Shown here: piece by piece, positions 1 to 7,552 of the stretch | How positions within the stretch are numbered: the first letter of the stretch is position 1 | How the letters are laid out: each line of letters starts with the position of its first letter | Assembly (NCBI RefSeq): GCF_000421665.1 | Contig: NZ_ATXL01000019.1 | Coordinates: 1 to 38,117 of the forward strand | Length of the DNA stretch: 38,117 nt | Direction: 5' to 3' | Source of the DNA: Bavariicoccus seileri WCC 4188 | GTDB taxonomy: Bacteria > Bacillota > Bacilli > Lactobacillales > Aerococcaceae | Made by a program: the position numbers and the translations under genes | Notes under the pieces: model-generated | Seen by the model: the letters and a program-made list of their open reading frames with translations, nothing else | The model's database searches: none | What the model was told of the DNA's origin: nothing

Positions 1-162
1 AAGTCAGGGTTCCGGTGTAGACAGTGGCCATTCGGCCTTTAATTCTTTCTTTTGAGACTGCATTTTTAGAAAAAGAGATGTTAGAATCTTTGATATTAAG
101 GATTTTTTTAACATGTTATCTATGTTTTCATCTTTAGTTTTGTTAATATTAGTACTGGACAT
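1..162 (-). pseudogene. ISL3-like transposase N-terminus, frameshifted, partial
   Basis: The minus-strand ATG at 162-160 sits 8 nt after AGGAGG, but its own frame closes at 6-4 after 52 residues. Another frame, entered one base back at a run of seven A residues (about 111-105), reads KKILNIKDSNISFSKNAVS and then KERIKGRMATVYTGTLT and is open to the window edge. That second frame resembles ISL3 transposase N-termini, which carry an IKDxNI motif and then a short basic stretch before the zinc-binding cysteines. Either one A has been lost and the gene is broken, or slippage on the A-run joins the frames. ISL3 transposases are normally a single frame, so mutation is the simpler reading. Confidence 0.5.
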
Positions 163-282
163 TTGGTTAGCCTCCTATGATTTGGTTTAGCGATTTAATT
201 ATAGGGCAACCAAATGTCTTTTTGCATAAAAAAATTGGTGTCGCTACTTTTTCAAGCAACAACATCAAATATTATAGAGCCC
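1..282 (-). mobile_element. End of an ISL3-like insertion sequence inside crtN, cut by the window edge
   Basis: On the minus strand this segment runs from a probable terminal repeat beginning GGCTCTATAATATTTG (near 282) through a promoter-like TATAAT into a transposase start with a perfect AGGAGG Shine-Dalgarno sequence (171-176). Just past it the plus strand abruptly becomes crtN coding sequence, so this is an insertion boundary. A perfect 10-bp inverted repeat, ACATTTGGTT at 159-168 and AACCAAATGT at 208-217, brackets the transposase promoter region. The ISL3 assignment rests on the N-terminal protein pattern and on the GGCTC-type end. The other IS end and the target duplication lie outside the window, so the exact boundary is inferred to within a few bases. 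Confidence 0.6.
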
Positions 283-1389
283 TTTTTACAACGTGGTTTT
301 CGAAAAGCCAGTGATTTTTATAATCCCAATATGCTGTTACAAACCTTACGTTTAAAGACCTTTAATAGCGCTGATAGTATGATTAACCATTTTATTACCA
401 ATCCTAGGCTGCGCCAGGTTCTCAGTTTTCAAACCCTCTACATTGGTATTTCACCTAAAACGGGTCCGTCTTTATATACAATTATCCCGATGATTGAGTG
501 GCTCTATGGGGTTTGGTTTATCAAAGGTGGAATGTACGCGATGGCGAGCGGAATGAAGCGCTTGTTTCTGGAATTAGGTGGCCAGATTTGTTGTCAAAAA
601 ACCGTTGAAGAAGTGCTGATTGCGGATCAGGTGGCTAAAGGCATTAAATTGGCAGATCAAACGGTTATTCAATCAGACTTTGTGATAGTGAATGCTGATT
701 TCCCATATGCTATGAAACATTTGGTTACAGATAAAAAAGCCAAAGGCAAGTATACAGATGACAAAATTGACCAGATGAGTTATTCATGTTCTTGCTTTGT
801 GTTGTATCTCGGGTTGAATCGTAAATATGATCAGGTTAAAAATGTGCATAATTTTGTGTTTTCAAATGACTTAGACGATAATATATCAGCCATTTTTGAA
901 GGCAAGTTGTTAGAGGATCCTTCTTTTTATGTCTATATGGCGTCAAAATTGGATCCGTCATTGGCGCCAAGTGATAAAGATGGTGTCTATCTTTTGACCC
1001 CTGTGCCAGATCTTGAAACAGCTCAGTACGATTGGACAGATAAAACGACGACTTACTATCGACAAAGATTAGTTGACGGTTTAAAAAAAGTACCAGGATT
1101 TGAAACGGTCGAGGAGGATATTGTCTGTGAGACAGCTATGACACCTCCTGATTTCTTAAAACGGTTTAATGCCTATCGAGGAGCTTGTTTTGGCTTACAA
1201 CCGACATTAACACAAAGCAATCACCTAACACCACAAAGTAAGGCGAAAAACTGTGAGAGACTCTATTTTACAGGTAGCAGTACCCATCCTGGTGCCGGGG
1301 TTCCAATTGTGTTGTTGTCTGCCAAAATTGCAGTTGATGAGTTGCTCTTAGATGACTTGGGAATTGAACCACAACCGTTAAGTATCTAA
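283..1389 (+). pseudogene. crtN: 4,4'-diapophytoene desaturase, 5' part removed by the IS
   Basis: CrtN desaturates 4,4'-diapophytoene to yellow 4,4'-diaponeurosporene in the C30 carotenoid pathway. The homologous part starts at FLQRGFRKASDFYNP and includes QTLYIGISPKTGPSLYTIIP, WFIKGGMYAM and VNADFPYAM, followed by the C-terminal LYFTGSSTHPGAGVPIV that contacts FAD. Intact family members are about 500 residues. Here about the first 115 are missing, including the N-terminal GxGxxG dinucleotide fold. An open frame continues upstream into the IS end as far as an ATG at 214, but this does not restore the FAD fold. The 5' part of crtN may still exist beyond the IS, left of the window. crtM follows after 20 bp, as in the crtNM operons of pigmented enterococci and lactobacilli. 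Confidence 0.85.
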
Positions 1390-1409
1390 GAATAAAAGGG
1401 GAGATTTTT

Positions 1410-2303
1410 ATGGGAAAAACACGGATCAACGACGCCTTGGTGGATGATTATGCTTACTGTGAGACCATCATTAAACAAAAATCAAAGAGTTTCTATTTTG
1501 CTTTCTCACGGCTTCCTAAAGAGTAAGCTCAAGCAGTTTATGGGATCTACTGTTTTTGTAGACGGGCAGATGATAGTATTGATCAAGCCACAACACCAGA
1601 AGCAGAAAAAGAGGCTTTGGAAAAACTATATGAGGAACTCGTAGCTTTTGAACAGAGAAACGAACCAGATATACCCTTGTGGCGTGTCTTGCGAGACGTT
1701 TTCAACCGCTACGACATGTCACTTTCCCCATTTTATGATCAATTGAGAGGGCAAATGATGGACCTTCACTTTAAGAGACCAAAAACCTTGCAGGATTTAG
1801 AGGAGTATAGTTATTATGTGGCGGGCAGTGTGGGTCTTATGTTGCTACCAATTATTGCTCAAGAAAACCATCATCGCTTAAGAGAGGCTGCCATTAATCT
1901 GGGAATTTCGATGCAATTGACTAATATTTTGAGAGATGTGGGAGAAGACTTGTTAGATATTGGGCGAATTTATTTACCAGAATCGCTCTGTCTTGAAGAG
2001 GGTTATGATTTATCAGATTTGAACCAACAAACCATTGATTCTCAGTTTATAGCGGTTTGGGAACGACTTGCTCGCTCAGCAGAAAAACGCTACGATAAAT
2101 TTAAAGAAAGTTTGGGCCTCTTTGATCGAGATAGTCAATTTCCAGTATTACTAGCAGCAAATGTTTATGGGATTATTTTAGATGCCGTCCGTAAAAACGA
2201 CTATGATTGTTTTACGGAACGTCAAAGCTCATCACTCATGGCGAAAATGTGCCAATATCGTTATAGTTTGGTTTTCCTGTGGCAAGTTCGAAGAGAACAA
2301 TAG
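1410..2303 (+). pseudogene. crtM: Dehydrosqualene (4,4'-diapophytoene) synthase with an in-frame TAA stop
   Basis: CrtM joins two farnesyl diphosphates head to head, the first committed step of C30 carotenoids. The gene starts at ATG 1410 after AAGGGGAG. Reading through one TAA codon at 1524-1526 (codon 39) gives 297 codons with every family hallmark: SKSFYFAFSRLP near the start, the first aspartate-rich motif ADDSID (D54-D58), YYVAGSVGLM, and the second aspartate-rich motif DVGED (176-180) followed by GRIYLP. The frame is the same on both sides of the stop, so this is a single nonsense substitution (probably AAA, CAA or GAA to TAA), not an indel. An internal ATG at 1617 would give 228 residues lacking the first aspartate motif, presumably inactive. 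Confidence 0.9.
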
Positions 2304-2355
2304 CCTATTAGGTGTTAGTTAAAAGCGCAGAAGAATGTTAAGGGGGAATTATATT

Positions 2356-2745
2356 ATGCCATTAGTAAGAATAGATATAACAACGGCTTATACGACAGAA
2401 GAAGCTAAAGTATTGTTAGATGTTGTCCATGACAATGTGGTCAAATGGTTTAAAGTACCAGTAAGAGATCGTTATCAAGTCTTGTCTCGTCATAATGAAG
2501 ATGAGTTGATTCTTGAAGACACAAATCTTGGTTTTGAGCGGTCTAGTAAGCGGATTTCTATTCAAGTATTTAGTCGGAAACGTCAAGATGAGGCAAAATT
2601 AGATTTTTATAAGCATGTGGTAGTAGATTTGTCTGAAAAATTGCAGATTTCAGGAAAAGATGTGTTGATTTCGGTGATTGAAAATGGGGACGCCGATTGG
2701 TCATTTGCAGATGGCGAAGGACAGTTCGTTAACGGGGCGTTATAA
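2356..2745 (+). CDS. Tautomerase family protein with catalytic Pro-1
   Basis: 129 residues of the Tautomerase_2 type (4-oxalocrotonate tautomerase superfamily), whose members use the free amino group of an N-terminal proline as the catalytic base. ATG at 2356 is chosen because it places Pro directly after Met (MPLVRIDI) and is preceded by AGGGGG at 2341-2346; an in-frame ATG at 2335 would bury the proline. Family hallmarks are VPVRDRYQVLSRH, the LGFERS segment and the C-terminal ENGDADWSFADGEGQ. The substrate cannot be predicted. It follows the broken crtM by about 50 bp and ends in its own terminator, so it may now be the only working gene of that transcription unit. Confidence 0.85.
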   Translation: MPLVRIDITTAYTTEEAKVLLDVVHDNVVKWFKVPVRDRYQVLSRHNEDELILEDTNLGFERSSKRISIQVFSRKRQDEAKLDFYKHVVVDLSEKLQISGKDVLISVIENGDADWSFADGEGQFVNGAL

Positions 2746-2796
2746 AGTTATCGTTTGAGTGGGAAGAGTGATAGCTTAGTTATTGGCAAGATTTTT

Positions 2797-2843
2797 AAAA
2801 AGAAGTTCTGCCTATTTTTACTGTTGGTTAGGGCTTCTTTTTT
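2797..2843 (+). terminator. Probable intrinsic terminator after the tautomerase gene
   Basis: AAAAAGAAG at 2797-2805 pairs with CTTCTTTTT at 2834-2842, with a run of T residues in the 3' arm. The loop is long (28 nt), so strength is uncertain. Confidence 0.5.
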
Positions 2844-2883
2844 GATGGCTTAATTTGGTGGCTTATAATGAGAATGTTTCTCA
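2842..2883 (+). promoter_or_regulatory. Promoter with overlapping Fur-box-like palindrome
   Basis: TTGATG at 2842-2847, a 16-bp spacer and a perfect TATAAT at 2864-2869 form a sigma-A promoter for the DUF454/ABC/PAS operon. TGAGAATGTTTCTCA at 2869-2883 begins on the last base of the -10 box and covers the likely start site. It is a 7-1-7 inverted repeat close to the Gram-positive Fur-box form TGATAATNATTATCA, of which TGAGAATNATTCTCA is a common variant. Its position fits repression by a Fur-family protein. A second candidate -10 (TATACT, about 2899) lies just downstream. Confidence 0.5.
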
Positions 2884-3006
2884 ATTAAGTTTTCTATGTT
2901 ATACTGACAATTGTAAACGGTTTGTTAGGTATTACACGAACTGCTCTATGATTCTAATCATTTTTAGAACATCGTTGTTCACATGTTTATCTATAAGGAG
3001 ATTATC

Positions 3007-3417
3007 TTGAAAAAAATTGTATTTATCATATTAGGGTGTTTAACGTTTGCATTGGGAACTCTGGGTATTTTTCTACCATTTTTACCAAGCACGGTATTTT
3101 ATCTTTTAACCACTTTCTTCTGGCTAAGAAGTTCTGAAAAGCTTTATCAAAAGTTTGTGGCTTCTAAGTTTTATGAAGAGCATATAACGAAGACGCTGAT
3201 CCGAAAAGAAATTACCACGTCTAGGATGGTTCGGATGTTTATCATGATGTTTATCGTTTTCTTGATTCCATGTTTATTGGTAGATAATGTTGTGATGCGT
3301 GTCACGATGGCATGTGTGTATGTGGCTCATGTCATTGGTTTGACTTGGTATTTCAAATTCAGCGGTAGAAAGTGTTCGAAGGGCAAGGCAAAGGTAGATG
3401 TTAAGGCTGAGGTGTGA
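3007..3417 (+). CDS. DUF454 / YbaN-like small membrane protein
   Basis: 136 residues starting at TTG 3007, chosen because AAGGAG ends 6 nt before it; the in-frame ATG at 2983 would place that Shine-Dalgarno sequence inside the coding region. The YbaN/DUF454 pattern is clear: an N-terminal hydrophobic pair around LGIFLPFLPSTVFYLLTTFFWLRSS, a polar segment (SEKLYQKFVASKFYEEHI), then two further hydrophobic stretches (about residues 72-115) and a lysine-rich tail. No biochemical function is established for the family. It is the first gene of a compact operon, 6 bp upstream of two CydDC-type ABC subunits and under the Fur-like box, which suggests a role in heme, thiol or iron-related transport. 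That role is inference. Confidence 0.8.
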   Translation: MKKIVFIILGCLTFALGTLGIFLPFLPSTVFYLLTTFFWLRSSEKLYQKFVASKFYEEHITKTLIRKEITTSRMVRMFIMMFIVFLIPCLLVDNVVMRVTMACVYVAHVIGLTWYFKFSGRKCSKGKAKVDVKAEV

Positions 3418-3423
3418 GATTAA

Positions 3424-5193
3424 ATGATTGATGAACGTTTGTTTGGCATGGTCAAGAAGTGGCCCTTGATGTGTTTAGTGGCTTTCAGGTTGGTCAATTT
3501 AGGGATTTCTATCACTATTTGGACGTATTTAGCCAAAGGAATAGCAGGTTATCTGGATGGAAGTATGGTCAGTGAGGAAAGTCCTTTTGGACGTTTTTAC
3601 TGGCTTTTTTTAGGGGCTATAGCGATTAAATCATTGTTGTCTTTTGGAATCGAAAAAATGACTTATCAGTCATCGGCTGAACTGAGAGTGAAGCTTAGGC
3701 ATCAAGTGATGGCGAAGGCTTTCAAGTTAGAAGAGACAAGGCAGATGTCTGCTGCGCGGTTGGCTCAGTACTCGGTTGATGGGATTGAACAGCTGGAAAT
3801 TTATTATTCACGTTTTATACCGCAATTATTTTATTGTGTCTTAGCCTCAGCTCTAATTTTTGGGACGTTGGTCCGGTTCGCATGGCAACCTGCCTTGGTG
3901 TTATTGTTGTGTATGCCATTGATTCCAATCGTGGTTATGTTGGTGATGAAGATTGCCAAGAAGGTTTTAGGAAAGTACTGGACAGAATACACGAATCTTG
4001 GGGTAATGTTTAAAGAGAATTTGAGTGGTTTGAGTACGCTAAAGGCTTTTGACCAAGATGGCATCAAGCAAACGACCTTGAACCAGAATGCAGAACGTTT
4101 CCGTAAAGCAACGATGAGTTTATTGTCGGTGCAATTGAATTCAATCACTGTCATGGATATTATTTCTTATTGCGGCGCTGCTTTGGGGATTGGGCTCTCG
4201 CTGTTATCTTATAGGGCAGGGCAATTGTCTTTAGCGGGTGTGTTTTTATTTATTTTGTTGAGTGCCGAGTTTTTTATTCCAATGAGACAATTGGGGTCTT
4301 TATTCCATGTCGCAATGAACGGTATAACTGCTATGGACCGCTTGTTCACCTATTTGGATATCCCAGAACCGCTTTACGGTAATGAGCAATTATCAAAATC
4401 TGTGACGTCAGTCACAGTGGACAATTTGTCTTATACATATCCTAGTTCAGAGCCTGCTTTACAAAATAATTTGGTCTTGAAAGAGGTTTCTTTAGCACTA
4501 AACGCAGGTGGGTTAATTGCTATGATTGGAAAGTCTGGATCTGGAAAGAGTACCTTTGCTAAGCTAATCAGTCATCGACTAGTTGGTTATGAAGGTGCTG
4601 TCTACTGGAACAACAAATCATTATCAGAGTTAAGCGCAGACAGCATTAAACGTTCTACGCTCTATGTAGATAGTCATGGCTATCTGTTTAAAGCTTCAAT
4701 TAAAGACAATCTGTTACTTGGAAAAAAGGATGCAGCTGACAGAGAACTATGGGAGGTTTTAAGGACCGTTCAATTAACGGATGTTGTGGATTCACAGGAT
4801 GCTGGTCTTAATACCATGCTCACTGAGAATGGTGGAAATTTGTCAGGTGGGCAACGGCAACGTCTATTGTTAGCTCGTGCGTTGTTGAAGGATGTCCCTT
4901 TCTATGTTTTTGATGAGATCACCTCGGGTATTGATCGGAGAAGCGAGGAAATTATTTTGGATGTATTAAAGGAACTTGCTAAAGATCGACTAGTACTCTT
5001 CATCTCGCATCGCCTGTACAATGTGATGAGCGCTGCTGCTGTAGCAGTGTTTGAAAATGGAGAAATCGTAGAATTTGACACACCTGAACACTTAAAAGTT
5101 TCTTCTACTTATTTTAAAGCTTATTTTGACCAAGAAACTGAATTGTTGAATCAGACTATGGCCAATGAGAATCGAGGTGGATACAATGACTAA
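3424..5193 (+). CDS. cydD: CydD-type ABC transporter, fused permease and ATPase
   Basis: 589 residues: an N-terminal exporter-type membrane domain (about 1-310, six membrane segments) and a C-terminal ATPase. Walker A is GKSGSGKST (369-377), the signature LSGGQ (473-477), Walker B ends in DE (497-498) and the switch histidine is in ISHR (527-530). The Q-loop region reads YVDSHGYLF, without the usual glutamine. CydDC heterodimers are inner-membrane exporters of cysteine or glutathione, with heme binding or transport also reported, and are needed for cytochrome bd assembly. Here the pair is not next to cydAB, so the name marks family, not proven substrate. The stop overlaps the start of the next gene (ATGACTAA), implying coupled translation of a heterodimer. 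Confidence 0.75.
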   Translation: MIDERLFGMVKKWPLMCLVAFRLVNLGISITIWTYLAKGIAGYLDGSMVSEESPFGRFYWLFLGAIAIKSLLSFGIEKMTYQSSAELRVKLRHQVMAKAFKLEETRQMSAARLAQYSVDGIEQLEIYYSRFIPQLFYCVLASALIFGTLVRFAWQPALVLLLCMPLIPIVVMLVMKIAKKVLGKYWTEYTNLGVMFKENLSGLSTLKAFDQDGIKQTTLNQNAERFRKATMSLLSVQLNSITVMDIISYCGAALGIGLSLLSYRAGQLSLAGVFLFILLSAEFFIPMRQLGSLFHVAMNGITAMDRLFTYLDIPEPLYGNEQLSKSVTSVTVDNLSYTYPSSEPALQNNLVLKEVSLALNAGGLIAMIGKSGSGKSTFAKLISHRLVGYEGAVYWNNKSLSELSADSIKRSTLYVDSHGYLFKASIKDNLLLGKKDAADRELWEVLRTVQLTDVVDSQDAGLNTMLTENGGNLSGGQRQRLLLARALLKDVPFYVFDEITSGIDRRSEEIILDVLKELAKDRLVLFISHRLYNVMSAAAVAVFENGEIVEFDTPEHLKVSSTYFKAYFDQETELLNQTMANENRGGYND

Positions 5194-6880
5194 TCAAGTC
5201 ATTACTTGGCTCTTATCATTAGCTAAGCCGTTACGTTTAAAAATGGCTTCAGCGATTTTATTAGGTGTCATCAGTAATCTTTCCGTTGTCTTGATTCCTT
5301 TACTAGGGACTGTCGCGATTTGTCGGTTAGTTGGAGGAGAACCAATCAATCTTTGGATTATCATGAGTTTGATGTTAGGTTGTGGTGTCGTTCGGGGCTT
5401 TGCGCGTTATGGCGAGCAATACCTTAATCACGATATTGCTTTTCGCCTGCTTGCAAATGTCAGAGACCATTTATTTACTGTGATTAGAAAACTAGGTTCT
5501 GATCGCTTGTCTCGGCAAAAAAGTGGTGACTTGGTCGCTAATGTGACGACGGATGTCGAAGCACTGGAAGTCTTCTTTGCCCATACGATATCACCAGTGA
5601 TGATTGCATTAGTAACTTCTTTCGTGACTGTTTTATATATGGCATCCGTTAACTGGGTTGCAGGACTATTTTTACTGTTTGGACATGCTATGGTTGGTAT
5701 CGTTTACCCGTTGATGGGCTATAAACGTTACCAACAAGCAGGTGATGATTTCCAACAAGGTGTCGCAGAGCTTAATCAAGTCGTCATGGAGAATGTGGCC
5801 GGTCTGTCAGATATCGACCAGTATGACTTGCAAGAAGAACGCTTAAGAGTGTTGGATGAGACTGGTGGGAGCTTGAATCAGTCGTATGCTAAAAAGATCA
5901 AACAGGGATCAGATGTTCAATTTCAATCCGAAGCTGCCATATTTCTCTTGTCTTTTGCGGCTTTTGTCCAAAGTTGGTACGTTGGACTTCCTAGCAATCA
6001 ATTAGCAATCGTAGTGGTGTTAACGCTGAGTTCATTTGGTCCCGTTCTCGCACTAGCCGGTCTAGGGAATGCGCTCTTAACAACATTGGCTAGTGGCAAA
6101 CGATTATATAGCTTATTTTCTGAGAAACCCCAAGTGGTTTTCCCCGATACTTCAACAAACGATGAGCGTGGTCAGGGGAAGCAGATATCTGTAGCAGCAA
6201 TGTCTGTCAGTGTAGACCAGGTCTCTTATCAGTACCCTGATTCCGATGACCGGGTCATAGAGGACTTAACCTTTTCGCTTCAACAGCAGCAGTCAATCGG
6301 TATCGGTGGCCCAAGTGGTAGTGGTAAATCGACCATTCTAAAATTGCTACAACGGTATTTTGATCCGACAACTGGTAAGATTTCAATTGGAGAAAAGGAC
6401 CTAATCACCTGGCCAGAACAGTCTTTAAGACAGGCAGAAGGTGTGATGGCTCAGACAACTTTTCTGTTTGAAGATACTGTCAAGGCCAATATTGCTATTG
6501 GTAAGCAGGGCGCTAGTGATGACGACATCAAAGCCGCCGCTCAAAAAGCTGAGATCGATTGTTTTATTTCAACGCTACCAGAAGGCTATGAAACTAAGAT
6601 TGGTCCAACTTCTCGCCAATTGTCTGATGGTGAAAGACAACGTATTGGACTAGCCCGGCTATTTTTACAAGATGCACCGCTCTTTTTACTAGATGAACCA
6701 ACCAGCAATCTGGATTACTTAAATGAACAATTGATTATGACAACGATTGCGAAGGTAGCGACTTCAAAGACCATGGTGGTCGTCTCTCATAGGCCAACGA
6801 CGTTAATGTATGCTGACCAGCAATTTATACTAGAAGACGGCGATTTAGTTAAGAAAAGAGGCGATACTAATGGGAGATGA
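5186..6880 (+). CDS. cydC: CydC-type ABC transporter, fused permease and ATPase
   Basis: 564 residues from ATG 5186, preferred over an upstream in-frame ATG at 5165 because GAGGTGG lies at the right distance before it. The membrane domain carries the CydC-like stretch GFARYGEQYLNHDIAFRLLA and SGDLVANVTTDVEALE. The ATPase has Walker A GPSGSGKST (375-383), a normal Q-loop (MAQTTFLFEDT), a variant signature LSDGE (479-483), Walker B with DE (503-504) and a SHRPTT switch. With the preceding gene it should form one heterodimeric exporter. The last 11 bases overlap the start of the PAS gene, so all four genes are probably made together. CydC is the best family match; heme/porphyrin exporters of the PefCD kind are an alternative role. 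Confidence 0.75.
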   Translation: MTNQVITWLLSLAKPLRLKMASAILLGVISNLSVVLIPLLGTVAICRLVGGEPINLWIIMSLMLGCGVVRGFARYGEQYLNHDIAFRLLANVRDHLFTVIRKLGSDRLSRQKSGDLVANVTTDVEALEVFFAHTISPVMIALVTSFVTVLYMASVNWVAGLFLLFGHAMVGIVYPLMGYKRYQQAGDDFQQGVAELNQVVMENVAGLSDIDQYDLQEERLRVLDETGGSLNQSYAKKIKQGSDVQFQSEAAIFLLSFAAFVQSWYVGLPSNQLAIVVVLTLSSFGPVLALAGLGNALLTTLASGKRLYSLFSEKPQVVFPDTSTNDERGQGKQISVAAMSVSVDQVSYQYPDSDDRVIEDLTFSLQQQQSIGIGGPSGSGKSTILKLLQRYFDPTTGKISIGEKDLITWPEQSLRQAEGVMAQTTFLFEDTVKANIAIGKQGASDDDIKAAAQKAEIDCFISTLPEGYETKIGPTSRQLSDGERQRIGLARLFLQDAPLFLLDEPTSNLDYLNEQLIMTTIAKVATSKTMVVVSHRPTTLMYADQQFILEDGDLVKKRGDTNGR

Positions 6881-7376
6881 TGCAGTGCTCAAAGATACGA
6901 AAACAGAAAAGGTATCCTTTGAAACAGGAAGTTTGACGATACGTCAATTAGAAGCAATCTTTCGAACGATTGAACCAGAATTTGACTTTATTGATGACCA
7001 AGATGTTGTTCGTTGGTACTCTAATAATCGGAAACGATTGTTTCAACGAGAGGTTAGTGCTTTGGGACAACATGTGTTAGCTGTTCACCCCAAGCATAGT
7101 GCAGGTCGGATTAAACAGTTATTAGGAGAGATGCATAGTGGTCGTAAAGACTATCAGACAGTAACTGTGCCGATTCGTGGCAAAATCATGAATATGACTT
7201 TCCATGCAGTCCGAGCTGATACTGGTAAATATCTGGGATGTATTGAGGTCACACAAGATGTTAGTCGCTTTAGCAATAAAAGTTGGGTTGACCATGTCCT
7301 TCAGTTATTTAAAAGATCGAAAGATAAGAAGAAAACATCAAGTAATAAAAAAGATAGGAGTCATGAAACATCCTAG
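6870..7376 (+). CDS. Stand-alone PAS-domain protein of the DUF438 C-terminal type
   Basis: 168 residues without membrane segments. Residues about 28-135 match the PAS module found at the C-terminus of DUF438/hemerythrin-like proteins: a DFIDDQDVVRWYSNNRKRLF opening, GQHVLAVHPKHSAGRI, a short SGRKDY helix, and the closing GKYLGCIEVTQDV. The usual DUF438 and hemerythrin parts are absent, as is any output domain, and the protein ends in a Lys/Ser-rich tail. PAS folds bind heme, flavin or small ligands, and the conserved histidine in VHPKHS is a plausible ligand, but binding is not shown by sequence. Its start overlaps the end of cydC, so a sensor or regulator of that transporter is the natural inference. 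Confidence 0.75.
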   Translation: MGDDAVLKDTKTEKVSFETGSLTIRQLEAIFRTIEPEFDFIDDQDVVRWYSNNRKRLFQREVSALGQHVLAVHPKHSAGRIKQLLGEMHSGRKDYQTVTVPIRGKIMNMTFHAVRADTGKYLGCIEVTQDVSRFSNKSWVDHVLQLFKRSKDKKKTSSNKKDRSHETS

Positions 7377-7392
7377 ACTCAAAAAATTCTAG

Positions 7393-7463
7393 AAAGCAAA
7401 GAAAAAGAATTCCAACTGACCTTAGATATTTCAGTGTCAGTTGGAATTCTTTGCTTTTATTTT
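7393..7463. terminator. Strong bidirectional terminator between convergent operons
   Basis: A long near-perfect hairpin: the arm ending GAATTCCAACTGAC (to 7420) pairs with GTCAGTTGGAATTC (from 7435), extended outward by AAAGCAAAGA/TCTTTGCTTT and flanked by A-rich and T-rich tracts. It serves the PAS operon (plus) and the npr-like gene (minus). Confidence 0.85.
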
Positions 7464-7552
7464 AGTTATTCAGTTTTGTTTTAGTTATAGATATTTGGTT
7501 TACTTATAGAATAGTAATGATGTTATGCAACAATATGTTATGCAACAAAAGG

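Noticed and set aside
214-282. ATG at 214 as the genuine start of a shortened crtN
   Set aside because: These codons are the end of the insertion element read in frame; they lack homology to CrtN and cannot replace the FAD-binding fold.
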